A DNA stretch of 64,000 nucleotides from Flavobacterium sp. 102 (GCF_003634615.1 NZ_RBKX01000001.1:1240001-1304000), one strand, 5' to 3'; positions 34,098-42,311 are shown, counted from the stretch's first letter. Program-made: numbers and translations. The notes: generated by a model from the sequence alone, not told the origin.

Positions 34098-36191
34098 TTA
34101 ATAGAAATCAGCTCTGTTGTCTTGGATGTCTGCATCATTTTTCAAGGCTTGCATAAATCTTCCGGCGTTGCCAACAGCTTGTGGTTTTAATTTATTCACA
34201 TAGTCTGTATATTTTGGAAGCGCTGGTGCTTTAGCAACTGTTTTAGTTACCAATACATAAACACCTGAATTACCCTCGATAGTTTTTGAAACCTGACCTG
34301 CTTTTGAAGAGAAAGCGGTTCCAACCACTTTTGGTTCAAATCCGGCGCCCGGAACTGCTGCGTTTTCAAGCGTTAAATCAACGGCATTCATAACCGTTAC
34401 TTTGTTTGAAGCTGCAATAGCGGCTAATGAACTTCCGGTCATTTTCGCTTTAATCATTTCAGCTTTCTTTTTGTTTTTCAAAAGACCTTCCACTTGTGGT
34501 CTGGCTTCTTCAACAGACATTAATCCTTTTTCAGTTACTTTTTTCAATTTGGCAATTACATGACCAACATTAGCAATTTCAAAACGTTTTACATCACCAA
34601 TATTGGTGTCACCGGCAAATGCCCATTTAACGATTTGTCTTTGGTTGCTGATTTGGCCAAAGTTCTCATCGATAGGTTTTACTCTTACAGATGGGTTAAC
34701 CGTTAATTTAGCTTCTTTGGCTAAAGCAGCGAAATCTTTATTGGCAGCATCCATTTCAAATTTAGTAGCTTGCGTATAGATTTTGTCATTTGTAGATTCA
34801 GATGGCTCAATTTTTTCAGCAATAGTAGCCAATCTGATTGCGTCTTGTTTATCGGTAACGCTGATAATGTGGTAACCAAATTCTGTTTCTACTAAGCCAA
34901 TTTTTCCAACCGGATTATTGAAAACGAAATCATTAAACGGTTTTACCATGGCGCCTGGAGCAAAATACCCTAAATCACCACCTTGTTGTGCTGATGAATC
35001 ATCAGAATTAGACATCGCCAAAATCATAAACATAGATGGATTGGCCAAAGCTTGAGCCAATAAGCCTTCTGCTTTAGCTTTTGCTTCTTCTTTAGTTCTT
35101 TTCTCTTTTTTGTTTGGCACTTGAGTTCCTTCCCAACTAATTAAGATATGACTTGCTTTTGATTTAGCGCCTGCTTTTCTTCCTAAAGCTTTAGAAATAC
35201 AGTAGTAGTTGCTAAACATATATGGTCCGTAAACTTCACCTGTAGCCAATGCAAATAATTTATCTGCGTGTTCAGCCGGTAAATCTTGTTTGGCAATATA
35301 AGTTGAGTCGAAAGGAATATCAGAATTTTGGTTTACATAATCCGCTACATTAGTAGCCGATTGGAAACTTGGAATGGTATCGTTTTTGCCGTCTTTGAAT
35401 TCAACACGACTAGTCAATAACGAATTAATTTTGTTTTTAACTTCTGCTTCATCTTCAGCAGATGGTTTTTCTTGAATAAGAACATAATCCAATTCGCGAG
35501 TTTCCTCTGATTTGAATTTTTTCTCCTTAGTTTTCATGTAAGCCAAAATCTCTTCGTCAGTAATTTTAACATCACTGTCTTTAATGCTTGAGAAAGGAAC
35601 AGTAACAAAGTCAAAAGATACTTTGTTCATTTCTGCTTCATATTTAAATTTACCTTCAGCTTCAGTCGTGTATAAACCACCTTTTACTAATGAATTGTAA
35701 ATTTGGTATTTTGCATTTAATTCTGCATCTTTTTCTCTTTCTTTCAAGATTTGAATTCCTTCCGGATTAGACTTGAAGTAATCTTTGAATTTCTTTACGT
35801 CAAATTTACCAGTGGCATCTAAAAACGCTGGGTTTTGTCCAATATTAGGATCTGCTTTGAATACTTCAACGATGTGTTTTTCGCCAACGCGCAAACCTAA
35901 TTTTTCAAACTCAGCTGTAAGTAAAGCAATGCTTACTTCTTGATTCCAAACTTGGTTTGAAGCTTGCAAAGCAGTCACTTGTTGACCATTTTGTCCGTTT
36001 TTTTCAGCGTTTGCTACTTTTACTCTAAAGTCTTCATAAGCAATATCTTTTCCATTAACGCTTCCCACGTCTTTTGAGATGCTTTTAAATCCGTTGCTAA
36101 ATAAATCTTGCACGACAAAAGCCAATAATGCAAAGCCAATAAGTATTAAAAGTAAGCCTGAGCGATTTCTAATTTTTGATAAAATTGCCAT
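34098..36191 (-). CDS. PpiD/SurA-like peptidyl-prolyl isomerase, membrane-anchored
   Basis: A 697-residue foldase. One N-terminal membrane helix (about residues 12-31, after KIRNRSG) anchors a large periplasmic part. A SurA-type N-terminal chaperone region covers about 40-240 and a parvulin (PpiC) domain lies at about 340-445: SKASHILISWEG, DDSSAQQGGDLGYFAPGAMV and EFGYHIISVTDKQD are typical. A second, less conserved region follows. The single helix, length and order match PpiD, which helps newly exported proteins fold at the inner membrane. It stands 108 bp downstream of the coaX operon on the same strand, with a near-consensus -7 sequence (TATTTTCG, minus strand, 36223-36230) in the gap. 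Confidence 0.88.
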   Translation of the reverse strand: MAILSKIRNRSGLLLILIGFALLAFVVQDLFSNGFKSISKDVGSVNGKDIAYEDFRVKVANAEKNGQNGQQVTALQASNQVWNQEVSIALLTAEFEKLGLRVGEKHIVEVFKADPNIGQNPAFLDATGKFDVKKFKDYFKSNPEGIQILKEREKDAELNAKYQIYNSLVKGGLYTTEAEGKFKYEAEMNKVSFDFVTVPFSSIKDSDVKITDEEILAYMKTKEKKFKSEETRELDYVLIQEKPSAEDEAEVKNKINSLLTSRVEFKDGKNDTIPSFQSATNVADYVNQNSDIPFDSTYIAKQDLPAEHADKLFALATGEVYGPYMFSNYYCISKALGRKAGAKSKASHILISWEGTQVPNKKEKRTKEEAKAKAEGLLAQALANPSMFMILAMSNSDDSSAQQGGDLGYFAPGAMVKPFNDFVFNNPVGKIGLVETEFGYHIISVTDKQDAIRLATIAEKIEPSESTNDKIYTQATKFEMDAANKDFAALAKEAKLTVNPSVRVKPIDENFGQISNQRQIVKWAFAGDTNIGDVKRFEIANVGHVIAKLKKVTEKGLMSVEEARPQVEGLLKNKKKAEMIKAKMTGSSLAAIAASNKVTVMNAVDLTLENAAVPGAGFEPKVVGTAFSSKAGQVSKTIEGNSGVYVLVTKTVAKAPALPKYTDYVNKLKPQAVGNAGRFMQALKNDADIQDNRADFY

Positions 36192-36299
36192 TTCTAATCT
36201 TGTTAATTTTTAATTCAGTTTGCGAAAATACAATTATCTGTGAAATAATAATACTCACTTAGTTATAATTTCAACTATTTTTTAATTTTTTTGCAGAAA

Positions 36300-37559
36300 C
36301 TAATCGAATACTATCATTTTGACCAATTCGATTTTCTTATTCGTTGCTTCTTCGATGGTAAATTGGAAGTTTTCAATGGTGATTTGATCTCCTTTTTGTG
36401 GAATCTCTTTCGAAAAATCAACTATAAATCCACCCAAAGTGCCATAAGAATCACTTTCGGGTATGTTTAATTTATAAGTTTCATTAAGATATTCTACATC
36501 TAACCTTGTGGAAAACAAATAAGTAGCTTGGTCAAGTTGTTCTTCGATTAAAGCTTCGTCTGAATCGTGTTCGTCTTCAATCTCGCCAAAGAGCTCTTCA
36601 ACGATGTCTTCGGTAGTTATAATCCCAGAAGTTCCACCATATTCATCAAGAACAACGGCTACGCTTTTTCGCTTTTTTGTAAGTAAATTAAGAACATCTT
36701 TAATAAAAATAGTTTCAGGTACAAATTCTACCGGAATCATAACCGATTTGATGGTTCTGGGTTTTTTAAAAAGTTCAAAAGAATGGACATAACCAACGAT
36801 ATCATCCAAAGTATTAATGTAAACTAAGATCTTAGAATAACCGGTTTCTATAAAAAGTTCTCTTAAATCGACGACAGAACTGTGCAAATTAACGGCTACT
36901 AATTCAGTTCGCGGTGTCATAATATCTCGGGCTTTAACACCTGAAAACTCTAAGGCATTTTGGAAAATTTGTATTTCTGAATCTACGGTTTCGTGGTCTT
37001 GCACGGAATTCATTTGTTCCGAAATATAATTGCCCAATTCTATTTTGCTAAAAGAAAGTGTTATTTGGTCACCTTCAGTTTTGAAAAATTTCTTCAGAAT
37101 ATAATCTGAAATCCAAATCATAAAAGAAGAAATATAGTAAAACAATCGGTAGAAGAAATAAGCCGGCAAAGCGAAAAATTTCAGAAAACTATTGGCGTAA
37201 ATTTGGAAAAACACTTTCGGCAAAAACTCAGAAGTCATTAAAACAATCAGCGTAGAAATAAGCGTTTGTAATAACAAATTGGATAAATCGGAGAATTGAT
37301 AACCTAAAGTTTTGAACCACCGCATTAGCAAATCGCCCATGAAGAATCCGTAAATCACCATGGTAACATTATTGCCTACCAACATGCTGGCAATGAATTT
37401 TGAAGGTTTTTCTGTTAGCTTGGTAAGGATTTTGGAAATGAAATTATCTTGTTTTTTTTCAATCTCAAGATAAATTTTATTGGAGGAAACAAAAGCGATT
37501 TCCATCCCTGAAAAAAATGCGGAAAGTATCAAACATATGATGATGATTCCGATTTCCAT
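36300..37559 (-). CDS. CNNM/CBS-domain membrane protein (CorC/HlyC, hemolysin family)
   Basis: A 419-residue membrane protein: an N-terminal CNNM (DUF21) domain with several hydrophobic helices (FFSGMEIAFVSSNKIYLEIE, MLVGNNVTMVIYGFF), a CBS pair (about 200-320; ARDIMTPRTELVAV and KSVAVVLDEYGGTSGIITTE) and a C-terminal CorC_HlyC transporter-associated domain (LGGFIVDFSKEIPQKGDQIT). Members are linked to Mg2+/Co2+ efflux; the related GldE of gliding flavobacteria has the same layout, so that role is an alternative. It is the last gene of the coaX operon and starts three bases after the small membrane-protein gene. Confidence 0.88.
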   Translation of the reverse strand: MEIGIIIICLILSAFFSGMEIAFVSSNKIYLEIEKKQDNFISKILTKLTEKPSKFIASMLVGNNVTMVIYGFFMGDLLMRWFKTLGYQFSDLSNLLLQTLISTLIVLMTSEFLPKVFFQIYANSFLKFFALPAYFFYRLFYYISSFMIWISDYILKKFFKTEGDQITLSFSKIELGNYISEQMNSVQDHETVDSEIQIFQNALEFSGVKARDIMTPRTELVAVNLHSSVVDLRELFIETGYSKILVYINTLDDIVGYVHSFELFKKPRTIKSVMIPVEFVPETIFIKDVLNLLTKKRKSVAVVLDEYGGTSGIITTEDIVEELFGEIEDEHDSDEALIEEQLDQATYLFSTRLDVEYLNETYKLNIPESDSYGTLGGFIVDFSKEIPQKGDQITIENFQFTIEEATNKKIELVKMIVFD

Positions 37560-37562
37560 GAA

Positions 37563-37754
37563 TTAAGGTTTTTTATTGCGCTCCGCAAATTTTCGGGCAA
37601 ACCTTCTTCTAAAGAAAAACGTAAACACACAAACAGCGGCAAATAGTGCGCTGATGATAAAGTTTTCTCCATCTTTCCAACTGATAAAGGCGTCAACGGC
37701 AAATAGTAATCCGGCTAGTAAGTAAGCGTATTGTGTAAATCTTAAATAGTTCAT
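37563..37754 (-). CDS. Small two-helix membrane protein
   Basis: A 63-residue protein with two predicted membrane segments (about residues 9-24 and 32-48) and a very basic tail (FFFRRRFARKFAERNKKP), so the C-terminus is probably cytoplasmic. I recognise no family. The gene is packed tightly between lptC (two-base gap) and the CNNM/CBS gene (three-base gap) and continues the same reading direction, which supports it being real. A role near the LPS-transport or ion-transport neighbours is possible but unsupported. Confidence 0.7.
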   Translation of the reverse strand: MNYLRFTQYAYLLAGLLFAVDAFISWKDGENFIISALFAAVCVFTFFFRRRFARKFAERNKKP

Positions 37755-37756
37755 AG

Positions 37757-38308
37757 TTATTCTGATGATTGGACTTGTCCAGATATTTTTTGTGAGTTTA
37801 CTTTTTTAAAGTCTTTGCTAAAATCGATTCCTTCGCCATAAGAAACGCCTTTTGGAGAAGTAAATTTAAACTTTTTTTCGGTAAAAAACCATTCGTTTTT
37901 TTGGTCGTAATACAATTGTTCTGTTTCCAGCAAATCTCCGTTTTGGCTTGAGATTCTTACATTGCCTTGCAGGTCAATGATATTAGTCGCCTTGTGCGAA
38001 ACGGCATAATTGGCATCGATTAGGGTTTGTTTTCCGTTTTTGTCAAACAAAGTCAAATGCATGCCTTTAGGAAATTCGGTATAAGGGAATTCCACTGTGG
38101 CATAATCGAGCATTTTCGGGCTGATTAAATTGGCCGTAATCCGACCTGAATCGGTATATTTTAAATTGATGGAATCTGCATCACCGCTTGGAGTAAATTC
38201 GGAAACACTCATTTTTTGAACGTCTTTGAAATTACTTTCACATGAAGCAACCATCAAGCAAAACAATAGGGCTAAAAGCGGAATACTATTTTGGAGAGTG
38301 CGTTTCAT
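37757..38308 (-). CDS. lptC: LPS-export periplasmic protein LptC
   Basis: A 183-residue LptC/YrbK-type protein, with an N-terminal signal carrying a lipobox (LMVAS-C, Cys23) rather than the plain membrane anchor of enterobacterial LptC, as usual in Bacteroidota. The beta-jellyroll shows TDSGRITANLISPKMLDYAT, then FPKGMHLTLFDKNGKQTLID, NIIDLQGNVRISSQNGDLLE and the tail FTSPKGVSYGEGIDFSKDF. It hands lipopolysaccharide from LptBFG to the periplasmic bridge. Its first base is shared with the stop of the TPR gene (one-base overlap). The operon also holds a beta-barrel protein and a TPR protein that might work with it. Confidence 0.9.
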   Translation of the reverse strand: MKRTLQNSIPLLALLFCLMVASCESNFKDVQKMSVSEFTPSGDADSINLKYTDSGRITANLISPKMLDYATVEFPYTEFPKGMHLTLFDKNGKQTLIDANYAVSHKATNIIDLQGNVRISSQNGDLLETEQLYYDQKNEWFFTEKKFKFTSPKGVSYGEGIDFSKDFKKVNSQKISGQVQSSE

Positions 38309-39582
38309 TATTTAGCAGGGAAAGTGATGGTTTCGTTAATCCAACATCCGATGGTCAACGATTTTCCATTCATTTTTTCTTTGTTAATCTCGGCTTGAGA
38401 AGGAGATTTTGAAGCTAATCTTTCTACAATTTTGTCAGCGGCAGCTTTCATTTTCGGCTCGGCTACAATAGCTTTTTTAGCGGTTTGTAAAGCTAAATAC
38501 TTAATGGCTTTTTTTTCAAAATCAGTTTTTCCACATTCGTCAGCAACATTAGCGTAGAGTTCTGCTAAAAACAAATAAGCACTTCCCAAAGTTGGGTCAT
38601 ATTGTAAAGCTTTATTCAAACTTTCTTTAGACTTGGCTTTGTCACCAAATAATAATCCGGTGGCTAAAGTGTAATATATTTTTGCTCTTGCCTGTGGATT
38701 GGCTTCTAAATCTGCGGATTGGGTATAAAACTTTATGGCTTCTTCAAAATTCTTTTGCTTTAAGGAGTTTAAGGCCATAAAGTAAGCCGATTGAGAAGTA
38801 GCTTTGGTGGCATAAAAAATTTGAGCCATTTTGTTGAAAATCGGTTTTGCGCTACACTTGTCACCAAGATTTGTTAAAGCACCTAAAATCCAATCGTTAT
38901 TGTCTGAATTCAATTGGTATTTATTTTCATAGTAAGTGGCCAAATTATCGCAGGTTGTTAAATCTTTTGCCAAAGAATTGATGCCGCGTTGGGCTGTTCT
39001 GTATTCATTGGCTTTATCCGGATTTGTATTCTGTAAATTGGAAAGCATGGCATTAACCAAGGTGTATTTGTCCAAAACCAATTCGGCATTAAACTTTTGA
39101 TTTCCGGCTTTGTATTTTTCATGGCACAAACTGAAATAAGTATAAATGGCATTCGCATTGGTAATGCTGTCTGAGGCTCTTGAAAAAGCGTTGTCGAGTA
39201 AACTTAAAATCTCGTCTGTTGCTTCCATCTTATTGTCGTGTAAAGCCATCGCTTTGTAGACTTCAAAATCGGTTGTCGTTGACGGAAAATTTTTGTTGTA
39301 TTGGTCATACAATTTCATCAGGTCGCGTACCAAAGATTCTTTCTCTTCAGCATTAGCAGCATTATCGATTTTGTATTGTAGAATAAGGATTCCGTCAGTA
39401 TAAACGATTTCGCTTTGTTTTGGGCAATTTTTTCTCACCAAACTCCAAGTGTCATAGGCATCTGCAATATTCCTCGCCTGGAAAAGTTCTTGGTAAGTTG
39501 TAATTGTTGATGAACAGTCAAACTTTTGAGCATTGCTATTGGTAATGAACAAGATAGCAATTAGAGAAAAAAATGCTTTCAT
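38308..39582 (-). CDS. Exported tetratricopeptide-repeat protein
   Basis: A 424-residue protein with a signal peptide (MKAFFSLIAILFITNSNA) from the ATG at 39582. The frame is open to a TTG at 39600, but only the ATG gives a clean signal sequence. Helical repeats fill the rest: QSAYFMALNSLKQKNFEEAI, then AKIYYTLATGLLFGDKAKSK and DPTLGSAYLFLAELYANVAD read as successive TPR units (about residues 265-365). No catalytic residues are visible; TPR proteins act as scaffolds. It lies between a beta-barrel protein gene and lptC in the same operon, so an envelope role is likely. Confidence 0.8.
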   Translation of the reverse strand: MKAFFSLIAILFITNSNAQKFDCSSTITTYQELFQARNIADAYDTWSLVRKNCPKQSEIVYTDGILILQYKIDNAANAEEKESLVRDLMKLYDQYNKNFPSTTTDFEVYKAMALHDNKMEATDEILSLLDNAFSRASDSITNANAIYTYFSLCHEKYKAGNQKFNAELVLDKYTLVNAMLSNLQNTNPDKANEYRTAQRGINSLAKDLTTCDNLATYYENKYQLNSDNNDWILGALTNLGDKCSAKPIFNKMAQIFYATKATSQSAYFMALNSLKQKNFEEAIKFYTQSADLEANPQARAKIYYTLATGLLFGDKAKSKESLNKALQYDPTLGSAYLFLAELYANVADECGKTDFEKKAIKYLALQTAKKAIVAEPKMKAAADKIVERLASKSPSQAEINKEKMNGKSLTIGCWINETITFPAK

Positions 39583-39592
39583 AATGAAATTT

Positions 39593-40846
39593 TTAGTCAA
39601 TTTTACGCTTCACAAACCACCTGTCACTTAATGATAACCCAACGCTGATATTAAAATAATTTTCTTCTACCAAGTTGTAATAAGTAGTACCTCTTTTACC
39701 CATTTCCAATCCGATGTTAATTTTGGAAAAACTACCACCTAACGGAAGGCCGAAACCAACATTTACAGCAGTATCAGTAATGGATTTACCTTGAATGACC
39801 AAGCCTGTATTTTCATATCGCAACCCACCACGGTAAGTAATTCTTTTAAAATAACTTGAATAAGAGTTAAAGTTAGGAATAAAATAACCGCCTAAGCTAT
39901 ATCGAGTAGCATTTTCGAATGAAGCACCTTCAATATCTGTAAATCGATTTGACGTGACACTGGTGTTCAAAAAGGTTACTTCTCCACCAATCAGCCATTT
40001 TTTTACTTGGCCAAAACCTGAGCCAAGAGCTAATTTTGAAGGTAATTTAATTTTAGTGTCGCCAATGCCTTCAACTTCTTCTCTTTCAATAACGTTGATA
40101 CTTCCTGAGCCGGAAAATTGTATGATGTCAATGGTGCGCCCATTACCCAATCTTAATTCCGATTCGGGGGTATAGGTTAGACTGCTGAAAAAGGAGAATT
40201 TACTGTTTATTTTTGTTTGATAAGTTGCTCCGAAGTTTGCATTAAATCCGCTTACTTCTGAAGTGTTAATTTCTCTGGTGCCATATTGGATATCACTTTG
40301 GTATCTTAAATTGGTTGTTTCAATAGTACCAAAGTTATATTGGATGTCTGCACCAATGTTGATTTTTTTTGTCAATTGATAACCTGCGCCAACAAATACT
40401 TTATTTACACCACCTATACCACTGTATCTTGAATAGATTGGAGTTGCGTCATCCGACAAAGTTTGGATTTTGTATCCAACAGAAGAATAAGGAATCAAAC
40501 CAAATCCAAATCCTAATTTCCCAACCGGAATTCCAATGGCTAGGTAATCAAAAGCAGTTCTACGGGCTTTTGCTTCTTGGGTTTCTGTTTTAGATGTCGT
40601 GTTTGCGTAAGTACCGCCAAGAGCAAAAACGGTCAATTTTAGACTCGCTAATTGGGCCGGATTTTGTAGATTTAAGTGAATGCTGTCAGGAAAAACAGAA
40701 ACACCACCCATAGAGCGAGTGTCAATGGTTCCTTTAAATTTAATATCACCAATTCCGTAAAAAGAATACGGGGAAGAAGTTCCCTCTTGAGCTAAGGCAG
40801 AGAATGAAAAAAGTAAACAAAGGCTTACTGCAATTTTTTTAATCAT
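39593..40846 (-). CDS. Predicted outer-membrane beta-barrel protein
   Basis: A 417-residue protein with a signal peptide (about 1-19, ending SALA-Q) followed by SPYSFYGIGDIKFKGTIDTR, a start common to a conserved group of Bacteroidota outer-membrane proteins. The rest alternates hydrophobic and polar residues in glycine-rich strands (GFGFGLIPYSSVGYK, ITYRGGLRYENTG) and ends in a barrel-like VGLSLSDRWFVKRKID, resembling FadL-type or PorV-like barrels. The exact family is not recognised. It overlaps the coaX stop by four bases (40843-40846), and the TPR gene follows ten bases later. Confidence 0.75.
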   Translation of the reverse strand: MIKKIAVSLCLLFSFSALAQEGTSSPYSFYGIGDIKFKGTIDTRSMGGVSVFPDSIHLNLQNPAQLASLKLTVFALGGTYANTTSKTETQEAKARRTAFDYLAIGIPVGKLGFGFGLIPYSSVGYKIQTLSDDATPIYSRYSGIGGVNKVFVGAGYQLTKKINIGADIQYNFGTIETTNLRYQSDIQYGTREINTSEVSGFNANFGATYQTKINSKFSFFSSLTYTPESELRLGNGRTIDIIQFSGSGSINVIEREEVEGIGDTKIKLPSKLALGSGFGQVKKWLIGGEVTFLNTSVTSNRFTDIEGASFENATRYSLGGYFIPNFNSYSSYFKRITYRGGLRYENTGLVIQGKSITDTAVNVGFGLPLGGSFSKINIGLEMGKRGTTYYNLVEENYFNISVGLSLSDRWFVKRKID

Positions 40847-41571
40847 TTTTGATTGTATTGAAAAGTTTGGTTCAAACTTTCCAACAGAAAATTTGAATTG
40901 GCAAATATGGTATTTTTTAATCGTTTAGCCAAAAATTCTGCATCGCCACCCGTTAAAATTATGATAAATTTAGCGTATTGCGCTTTATACTGTTCGATAA
41001 AGCCATCAATTTCAAGAGTCACGCCATTGACAATGCCTGAATGTATAGATTCTTCTGTCGAATTTCCGATTACATATTCCGGATAGGCTTTTGTTAATAA
41101 GGGTAACTTCGCCGTGAATTGGTGTAACGATTCATAACGCAAACGAATACCGGGAGAAATAGCACCTCCCAAATATTGATTGTATTCATCGACAAAATCA
41201 TAAGTAATACAAGTGCCGGCATCAATTACCAATCGGTTTTGATTGGGAAATTGCAAAGTAGCGCCTGTAGCTAAAACCAATCGGTCAATGCCAAGTGTTT
41301 TTGGAGTACTGTATAAATTATCAAAGGGAAATTGACTTTGATGAGAAATAAAATGAATTGAAGTGGTTTTTTCAAAAGTCAAAAAGACCGATTTGTCGAT
41401 ATTTCCAACAGAAGCAACAACAATTGACTTAATTTTCGAATATTGTTCTAAAATAAATTCAAGTTTTTCAATCATTTCTTTTTTGTCAAAAACAAAAACC
41501 TCTAAAAGAGTATTGTCTTCAAATACAGCTGTTTTGATACGAGTATTTCCAACATCTATGGCTAATAGCAT
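40843..41571 (-). CDS. coaX: Type III pantothenate kinase
   Basis: A 242-residue enzyme that phosphorylates pantothenate with ATP, the first committed step of coenzyme A synthesis. DVGNTRIKTAVFED (from residue 5) is the phosphate-binding loop of the ASKHA fold; LGIDRLVLATGA, VIDAGTCITYDFV and GGAISPGIRLRYESLHQFTA are the CoaX signatures, and ILTGGDAEFLAKRL closes the fold. The frame runs upstream to 41670, but the ATG at 41571 gives the family length. It is the first gene of a six-gene operon (coaX, barrel, TPR, lptC, small protein, CNNM/CBS). The gap upstream holds the divergent tRNA promoter. Confidence 0.93.
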   Translation of the reverse strand: MLLAIDVGNTRIKTAVFEDNTLLEVFVFDKKEMIEKLEFILEQYSKIKSIVVASVGNIDKSVFLTFEKTTSIHFISHQSQFPFDNLYSTPKTLGIDRLVLATGATLQFPNQNRLVIDAGTCITYDFVDEYNQYLGGAISPGIRLRYESLHQFTAKLPLLTKAYPEYVIGNSTEESIHSGIVNGVTLEIDGFIEQYKAQYAKFIIILTGGDAEFLAKRLKNTIFANSNFLLESLNQTFQYNQK

Positions 41572-41623
41572 ACATCGATTTTTAATGAGGCTAAGGTACG
41601 AATAGATTTTTTTTATTATTTGT

Positions 41624-41654
41624 TTTGGATAAATTAAAAATCGTTCTATATTTG
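41624..41654 (+). promoter_or_regulatory. Promoter of tRNA-Phe
   Basis: TTTG (41624-41627) and TATATTTG (41647-41654) are 19 bases apart, a near-ideal Bacteroidota promoter. It would start a transcript about 45 bases before the tRNA. Confidence 0.8.
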
Positions 41655-41703
41655 CACCCGCAACACCCAAGGCATACAGCCGAAAGGGGCGTAGCTAAAG
41701 CAA

Positions 41704-41779
41704 GGTATCTTAGCTCAGTTGGTAGAGCAATGGACTGAAAATCCATGTGTCCCTGGTTCGATTCCTGGAGATACCACCA
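41704..41779 (+). tRNA. tRNA-Phe (anticodon GAA)
   Basis: A complete cloverleaf of 76 nt including an encoded CCA. Acceptor arm GGTATCT (41704-41710) pairs with AGATACC (41769-41775). The D-arm has GCTC/GAGC; the anticodon arm is ATGGA (41730-41734), loop CTGAAAA with anticodon GAA at 41737-41739, and TCCAT (41742-41746). The T-arm CCTGG-TTCGATT-CCTGG is normal. A terminator follows at once. From the base after the anticodon onward, the tRNA and its terminator are repeated at 42113-42199 behind the GIY-YIG gene. Confidence 0.97.
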
Positions 41780-41780
41780 C

Positions 41781-41815
41781 AAAACCTCGATAAGAAATTA
41801 TCGGGGTTTTTTGTT
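41781..41815 (+). terminator. Terminator of tRNA-Phe
   Basis: AAAACCTCGATAA (41781-41793) pairs with TTATCGGGGTTTT (41798-41810; one G-T pair) around a GAAA tetraloop, followed by T residues. An identical copy lies at 42165-42199. Confidence 0.92.
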
Positions 41816-41826
41816 ATTTTTACAAT

Positions 41827-42114
41827 ATGCATTTTCTTTATGTACTTTATTCCGCTTCAGCCAATAAATTCTATGTCGGAGAAACTAATGATATAGATAA
41901 TAGGTTATTGAAACATAATAATCACTCATATGATGGCTCTTTTACTAAAATAGCTGGAGACTGGAAAGTTGTTTTATTGTTTGAATGTATTTCAAAAGAT
42001 CAAGCTTTTAGACTTGAGAAATTTATAAAGAAAATGAAAAGTAAAATCTTCATTGAAAAAATCATTGTTAATCCAGAAATCTTGATAGATATTATTTCAA
42101 AAAATAATTTTTAA
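41827..42114 (+). CDS. GIY-YIG single-domain nuclease, wedged between tRNA-Phe and a tRNA relic
   Basis: A 95-residue single-domain GIY-YIG nuclease (UPF0213/YhbQ-like size). Y5-V6-L7 and Y16-V17-G18 form the two halves of the GIY-YIG motif, separated by the usual ten residues; R26 and the metal-binding E64 (in FRLEKFIKKMKS) complete the active site. All catalytic residues expected for an active enzyme appear present. The gene starts right after the tRNA-Phe terminator, and its TAA stop (42112-42114) overlaps by two bases the restart of tRNA sequence. The placement suggests a homing-type endonuclease that inserts in tRNA-Phe; that is inference. Stand-alone YhbQ-like proteins with DNA-repair roles are the alternative. 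Confidence 0.88.
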   Translation: MHFLYVLYSASANKFYVGETNDIDNRLLKHNNHSYDGSFTKIAGDWKVVLLFECISKDQAFRLEKFIKKMKSKIFIEKIIVNPEILIDIISKNNF

Positions 42115-42199
42115 TCCATATGTCACTGGTTTCCCCTAAGCTTCGGGGCTGGAGATACCACCACAAAACCTCGATAAGAAATTATCGGGGTTTTTTGTT
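42113..42199 (+). pseudogene. tRNA-Phe 3' half relic plus copied terminator
   Basis: Starts at the two loop bases 3' of the anticodon (AATCCAT) and follows the tRNA sequence with two mismatches up to CTGGTT in the T-arm. There, six bases of the T-loop are replaced by a 17-base palindrome (42132-42148). From 42149 to 42199 it is identical, 51 of 51 bases, to 41765-41815, including CCA and the terminator. The 5' half is absent, so no tRNA can form. Confidence 0.93.
42132..42148. repeat. CCCC/GGGG palindrome in the T-loop of the tRNA relic
   Basis: TCCCCTAAGCTTCGGGG: arms CCCC and GGGG around a central AAGCTT with one mismatched pair. It replaces CGATTC of the intact tRNA and resembles the TCCCGAA-NN-TTCGGGA palindromes at 2400 and 12479. 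Confidence 0.6.
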
Positions 42200-42311
42200 T
42201 TCGATAATTCTACAAGTCAAAAACCCATCTGAAACTGCATTTAACATAAAAATATGAGGTAGTTTCTAATTTTTTCACTAAAATTGACCTCTTTTATAAT
42301 CAATCTTTACA

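Noticed and set aside
41572..41670. N-terminal extension of CoaX
   Set aside because: It overlaps the tRNA promoter on the other strand, and the phosphate loop normally begins right after the initiating methionine.
41591..41782. Open frame of 63 codons on the minus strand across tRNA-Phe
   Set aside because: It is the antisense of the tRNA and its leader, a frequent false gene; no domain is visible and the tRNA explains the sequence.
42113..42199. Second tRNA gene
   Set aside because: Only the 3' half is present and its T-loop is replaced by a palindrome, so no cloverleaf can form.
42113..42199. Integrase-type attachment site
   Set aside because: The duplicated tRNA end resembles an att repeat, but no integrase or recombinase gene is found in the 384-base interval; a nuclease-driven insertion is favoured instead.
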